DNA of 64,000 nt from contig CM059580.1 of assembly GCA_030386875.1 (NCBI GenBank), positions 1-64,000 of the forward strand. Reading direction: 5' to 3'. The position numbers and the translations under genes were made by a program. Numbering within the stretch: position 1 is the first letter of the stretch; each line of letters starts with the position of its first letter. A model generated the notes under the pieces. The model worked only from the letters and a program-made list of their open reading frames with translations. It was not told the origin of the DNA and did not search any database. The stretch is from Morinoia aosen (Eukaryota; Arthropoda; Malacostraca; Amphipoda; Talitridae). This document shows, one piece after another, positions 60,832 through 64,000 of the stretch.

Positions 60832-62637
60832 CTATAGGGTTCATTTGCGGTTATTTTTAATTTGGATAATGGTACACCTTTTATATTTTAGTAGTTGTAC
60901 AAACTTTAAATTTGAATAATACTCGAAGTACAGAATTAAAATTTAAATGGTACACAATTTAAGTGAAAAATAGAGTTTAAATTTGAATAATAGTACACAA
61001 CCTACTCGAGTAATGCGTCTTTTTCAAACTTCAACTTACGCAGACCAAAATCAGCATCATTTGAACGTAAGTTAAGCTGTATGTAAGTTACGAGTAACTA
61101 GGACTAATTCGCATAGCTTGAGGATTACGTAGAGCTCAAAGAACAACTGATATAAGAAACACGCGCTGGAATTTGAAAAATACGTTAATACCCTAACCGG
61201 AGGCCCAAAGTTACCCTAGAAATACTCCATGTATATTCTGGAGACTTTTGTACCCCAAACGATCTACAATGATGCATTTCGTAAGGTAGTTTGAAAGATC
61301 GTATCTTTGATATCTTCAAATAATATACGTTAGAATAATTAGCTCACATATTTAGTCTATTATTTAAGACCAAAGACAAATTTATTAGTCTAAAGAATTA
61401 TTTTAGACTAACTTATTTTAATCGTTAATTTTTAGAGCCCGAGTTTACTATGGACCCTCAGGAGGTATAGGATATGCAATAGGCCTGGGTTAGTCAGGCT
61501 TGTCGATCCTGTGCTATGGAGAATGGCGCCCCTAGGGGTATACTGTCAGGTCCCTCAGCTATACATAGGTAGGTTCAGTTTTCATGCCTTCTCCGTTATT
61601 TCTTCTTCCCTAACTTGCTTTTTGTGTGTGCAGGGTGTGGGGACCCCACACCTTGTGCATAGATTCCAAGTTCCTTTGTCGCTCTTCTAAATAGTATTTC
61701 AATCCTTCCTATCATCGGGACACCTTTTGTTGGGGTTAGAGAGGCTCAATTCAATTTTAAATCTAATCTGTCAAAATAAACGACACTGCAAGTAGGTGGT
61801 CGCTCTCTAAAACCTTATTGTTATTGTTATTTTATTTTTGTCTAAGTCGGTTTGAAATTGCCTTGCCACAACAAAGTTATTTTCAGGAGAGCAAAAGGAA
61901 ACGACCTTTGGAATACACTGCAGAAAACAGAGAATGCACAAAAGTTAACAAAAAATGGTGACTGCGGTGGGATTCTAATTAATTTTAATGGTGACAGCGG
62001 TGGGATTCTCATTAATTTTAATGGTGACAGCGGTGGGATTCTAATTAATTTTAATGGTGACAGCGGTGGGATTCTCATTAATTTTAATGGTGATAGCGGT
62101 GGGATGCTAATTAATTTTAATGGTGATAGCGGTGGGATGCTAATTAATTTTAATGGTGACAGCGGTGGGATTCTCATTCATTTTAATGGTGATAGCGGTG
62201 GGATTCTAATTAATTTTATTGGTGATAGCGGTGGGATGCTAATTAATTTTAATGGTGATAGCGGTGGGATGCTAATTAATTTTAATAGTGACAGCGGTGG
62301 GATTATAATTAATTTTAATGGTGACAGCGGTGGGATTCTAATTAATTTTAATGGTGATATCGGTGGGATGCTAATTAATTGTAATAGGGACAGTGTTAGG
62401 ATTCTAATTAATTTTAATGGTGATAGATCCACAACACACACACACATTCACCATTCAATGCATGCCACTCACTCCACAACACACACACACACACATTCAC
62501 CATTCAATGCATGCCACTCCCTCCACAACACACACACACACACATACACCACAACGAACATTTGCATACCATAAAACACGTAATACATACATCACCAACA
62601 CCCGCATAAATTCAGCATTAAATGCACAAAAACTCAC
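60832..62637 (-). other. Phase-2 intron between the AIP3 exons (copy B, 1806 bp)
   Basis: Collinear with 27941-29401. It contains the possible retroelement block (61425-61835), the expanded 33-bp array (61963-62425) and a CA-rich tract that repeats ACATTCACCATTCAATGCAT twice (62445-62510); copy A has that tract once. Confidence 0.75.
61963..62425. repeat. 33-bp intronic minisatellite, core GGTGGGATTCTAATTAATTT (copy B)
   Basis: About 14 units against about 5 in copy A, with GGGATGCTA and GGGATTCTC variants. The increase accounts for most of the 345-bp difference in intron length. Confidence 0.93.
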
Positions 62638-62836
62638 TCCAAGTCCTGGAGCTGGTAGAAGAGGTCCGTGTCCGTGTCCTTGATGTACATTTTGACAGCC
62701 GGCTTCTCCAGGTGGTCCATGCTCAGCTGGGTGGGGAAGGAGCGCACAAAGAGAGCCTTGACGGTGTCCAGCGTCGTCACTTCGTTGGGCAGCAAAGCTC
62801 TTTTTGTCTCGTCCCGGAATTGCAGGAACACTACGC
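62638..62836 (-). CDS. SRCIN1-like: SRCIN1/KIAA1217-like AIP3-domain protein, first visible exon (copy B)
   Basis: A 199-bp exon, identical base for base to 29402-29600, with the acceptor TTTTTGCAG and donor GTGAGT. Same incoming phase 1 and outgoing phase 2. The flanking intron has several differences, so the complete identity of the exon is notable. Confidence 0.85.
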
Positions 62837-63475
62837 CTGCAAAAATGGGTCTTATTAGCTCAAGTCGTTAAGCTTACATTTCTGTGTAATGGTAGTTAGG
62901 GAATAGCACAGCGTGTGCAGAAATGATCTGGATCACAATAGTGTATCGTATGCAAAAATAGGAGTTGTGTACTGGTGTCAGAAGGTCTAATTTCCCGTGA
63001 GGTTTTTCGGTCGCAGGTATATAGTGCTTGCGAAGGAGGTTGGAAATGCAGGAAATGCCTGCAAAAATGCGCCGTTTGAGCTCCGTTCATAAGGCTCAAA
63101 TTTCCTCATAGTCCTGAAAATGACATAACACAGATCTGGGGAAATGATCTGGATCAGTAGGGTATTGCGTATCCAGAAATAAGTCTTATGTTCTTGTGTC
63201 GTTAGGCCTAAGTTCCAATGAGGTCTTTCAGTTGCAGGTATACAGTGCCTACGGAGGAGGTTGGAAATGCAGAAAAGCAGCGCATGCGGAAATGAATTTT
63301 ATTCTCTTGTGTCGCAAGGCTCGTTTTCGTGCTGTTTTTTTAGCTGCACGAACACAGCGTTCGAAGAAATGATTCATCACTGGAACACACCGCATGCAAA
63401 TTTGGGCCTTACAGGGAGTGGTCACGAAGTTTAAATGTCTTCGTTTTAAAATTGCAGGAACACTGTCTGAGAAAG
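62818..63475. repeat. Degenerate repeat carrying acceptor-site copies (copy B)
   Basis: Counterpart of 29583-30530. The second acceptor-like copy (near 63046) has lost several bases between GGAA and TGCCTGC. The region lacks the piggyBac-like MITE and one 59-bp partial duplication that copy A has near 29660-29720. Confidence 0.6.
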
Positions 63476-64000
63476 GCGTGGGAATTTAAATAATACTACG
63501 CTGATACTAAAATAGTTCTTATGAATTGATAAACAAAAATAGTCAGTTCCGTAATGTAGCTTGATATTTACACTAAACATATTATTGCATGGTCCCTAAG
63601 AACGATTTTTATGATAACATGTAAATGAATCTATGTCCTGTTATACATTTTTAACCTTACATGATTTGAAACTTACTTTTAAGTAAAAGTGTCATGTATT
63701 CCCGAAATTAAAATGGCTTGTGTGCAAGAAGTATACGTATAGTTTTTATTCAGTTATAAAATAAGAAAAAATAATTTCCCTAACAAGAACAAGAACTTTA
63801 ATTTTTGTTGCAATGATTATTATCGGTAACATTAAATTTTAATTCAGCATTATTAACTTTGGTTGAGTTATAGAACCAAAAACATTTGCAGACAAAAACA
63901 ATAATTTTAACATTACCTCAAGATCAATTTGTGCGAAGAACCACAAATGTTCGCAGGGAAATTAAAAAAAACAATTCTACGGATCAGGAAAATCGGTTTT
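63476..64000. other. AT-rich spacer to window end (copy B)
   Basis: Collinear with 30519-31057 to the last base of the window, so homology continues beyond the edge. No gene is seen. Confidence 0.5.

Noticed and set aside
8957..64000. True tandem gene duplication of the AIP3 locus
   Set aside because: Not excluded, but a 500-N gap, array-internal contig ends, allele-like differences and incompatible exon phases make the haplotype explanation more likely.

Overview
The window is non-coding eukaryotic DNA, probably arthropod and most likely a decapod crustacean. Supporting signs are introns with GT-AG sites, an arthropod-type mariner-like transposase relic, a tRNA-derived SINE-like element, a short (CCTAA)3 tract matching the arthropod telomere repeat, and an extreme load of minisatellites. 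The organism call is inference; the eukaryotic nature is clear. Over half of the sequence is tandem repeat. About 25 unrelated repeat families with units of roughly 9-60 bp are separated by short AT-rich spacers. Nearly all the long open reading frames (up to 2215 codons) are translations of these repeats and are not genes.

The only convincing protein-coding sequence is a pair of minus-strand exons, present twice (29402-29600 with 27739-27940, and 62638-62836 with 60630-60831). They join in frame across a phase-2 intron and encode the conserved core of the SRCIN1 (p140Cap)/KIAA1217 (sickle tail) AIP3-domain family. The rest of the window can then be read as intronic or flanking DNA of this gene, although no other exon was found.

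Layout. 1-8956 is unique to the left side and holds 19-bp, 41-bp, 35-bp, 47-bp and 13-bp arrays. 8957-31057 is copy A of a large duplicated block. 31058-40356 is seen once and holds a tRNA-SINE, a 28-bp array, a GA-rich array and a 6.7-kb array of a 22-bp unit. 40357-40856 is a gap of exactly 500 N. 40857-64000 is copy B, collinear with copy A and in the same orientation, and it runs off the window end at the base matching 31057. Spacers and exons are nearly identical between A and B, whereas almost every array differs in length. A 221-bp TTAA-flanked MITE is present in A and precisely absent from B. The round-number gap, the contig ends lying inside tandem arrays, and the frame incompatibility of a duplicated exon pair all favour two haplotypes placed in series by the assembler over a true tandem duplication.

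Points for follow-up: a 2-3 kb array whose unit carries a perfect CRE palindrome (TGACGTCA) plus a nuclear-receptor half-site; two unrelated arrays built around CACCTG E-boxes; an array whose unit contains the rolling-circle-origin-like nonamer TAATATTAC; decaying copies of the AIP3 exon's own splice acceptor upstream of that exon; and a dispersed module with an internal 47-bp VNTR, seen three times.
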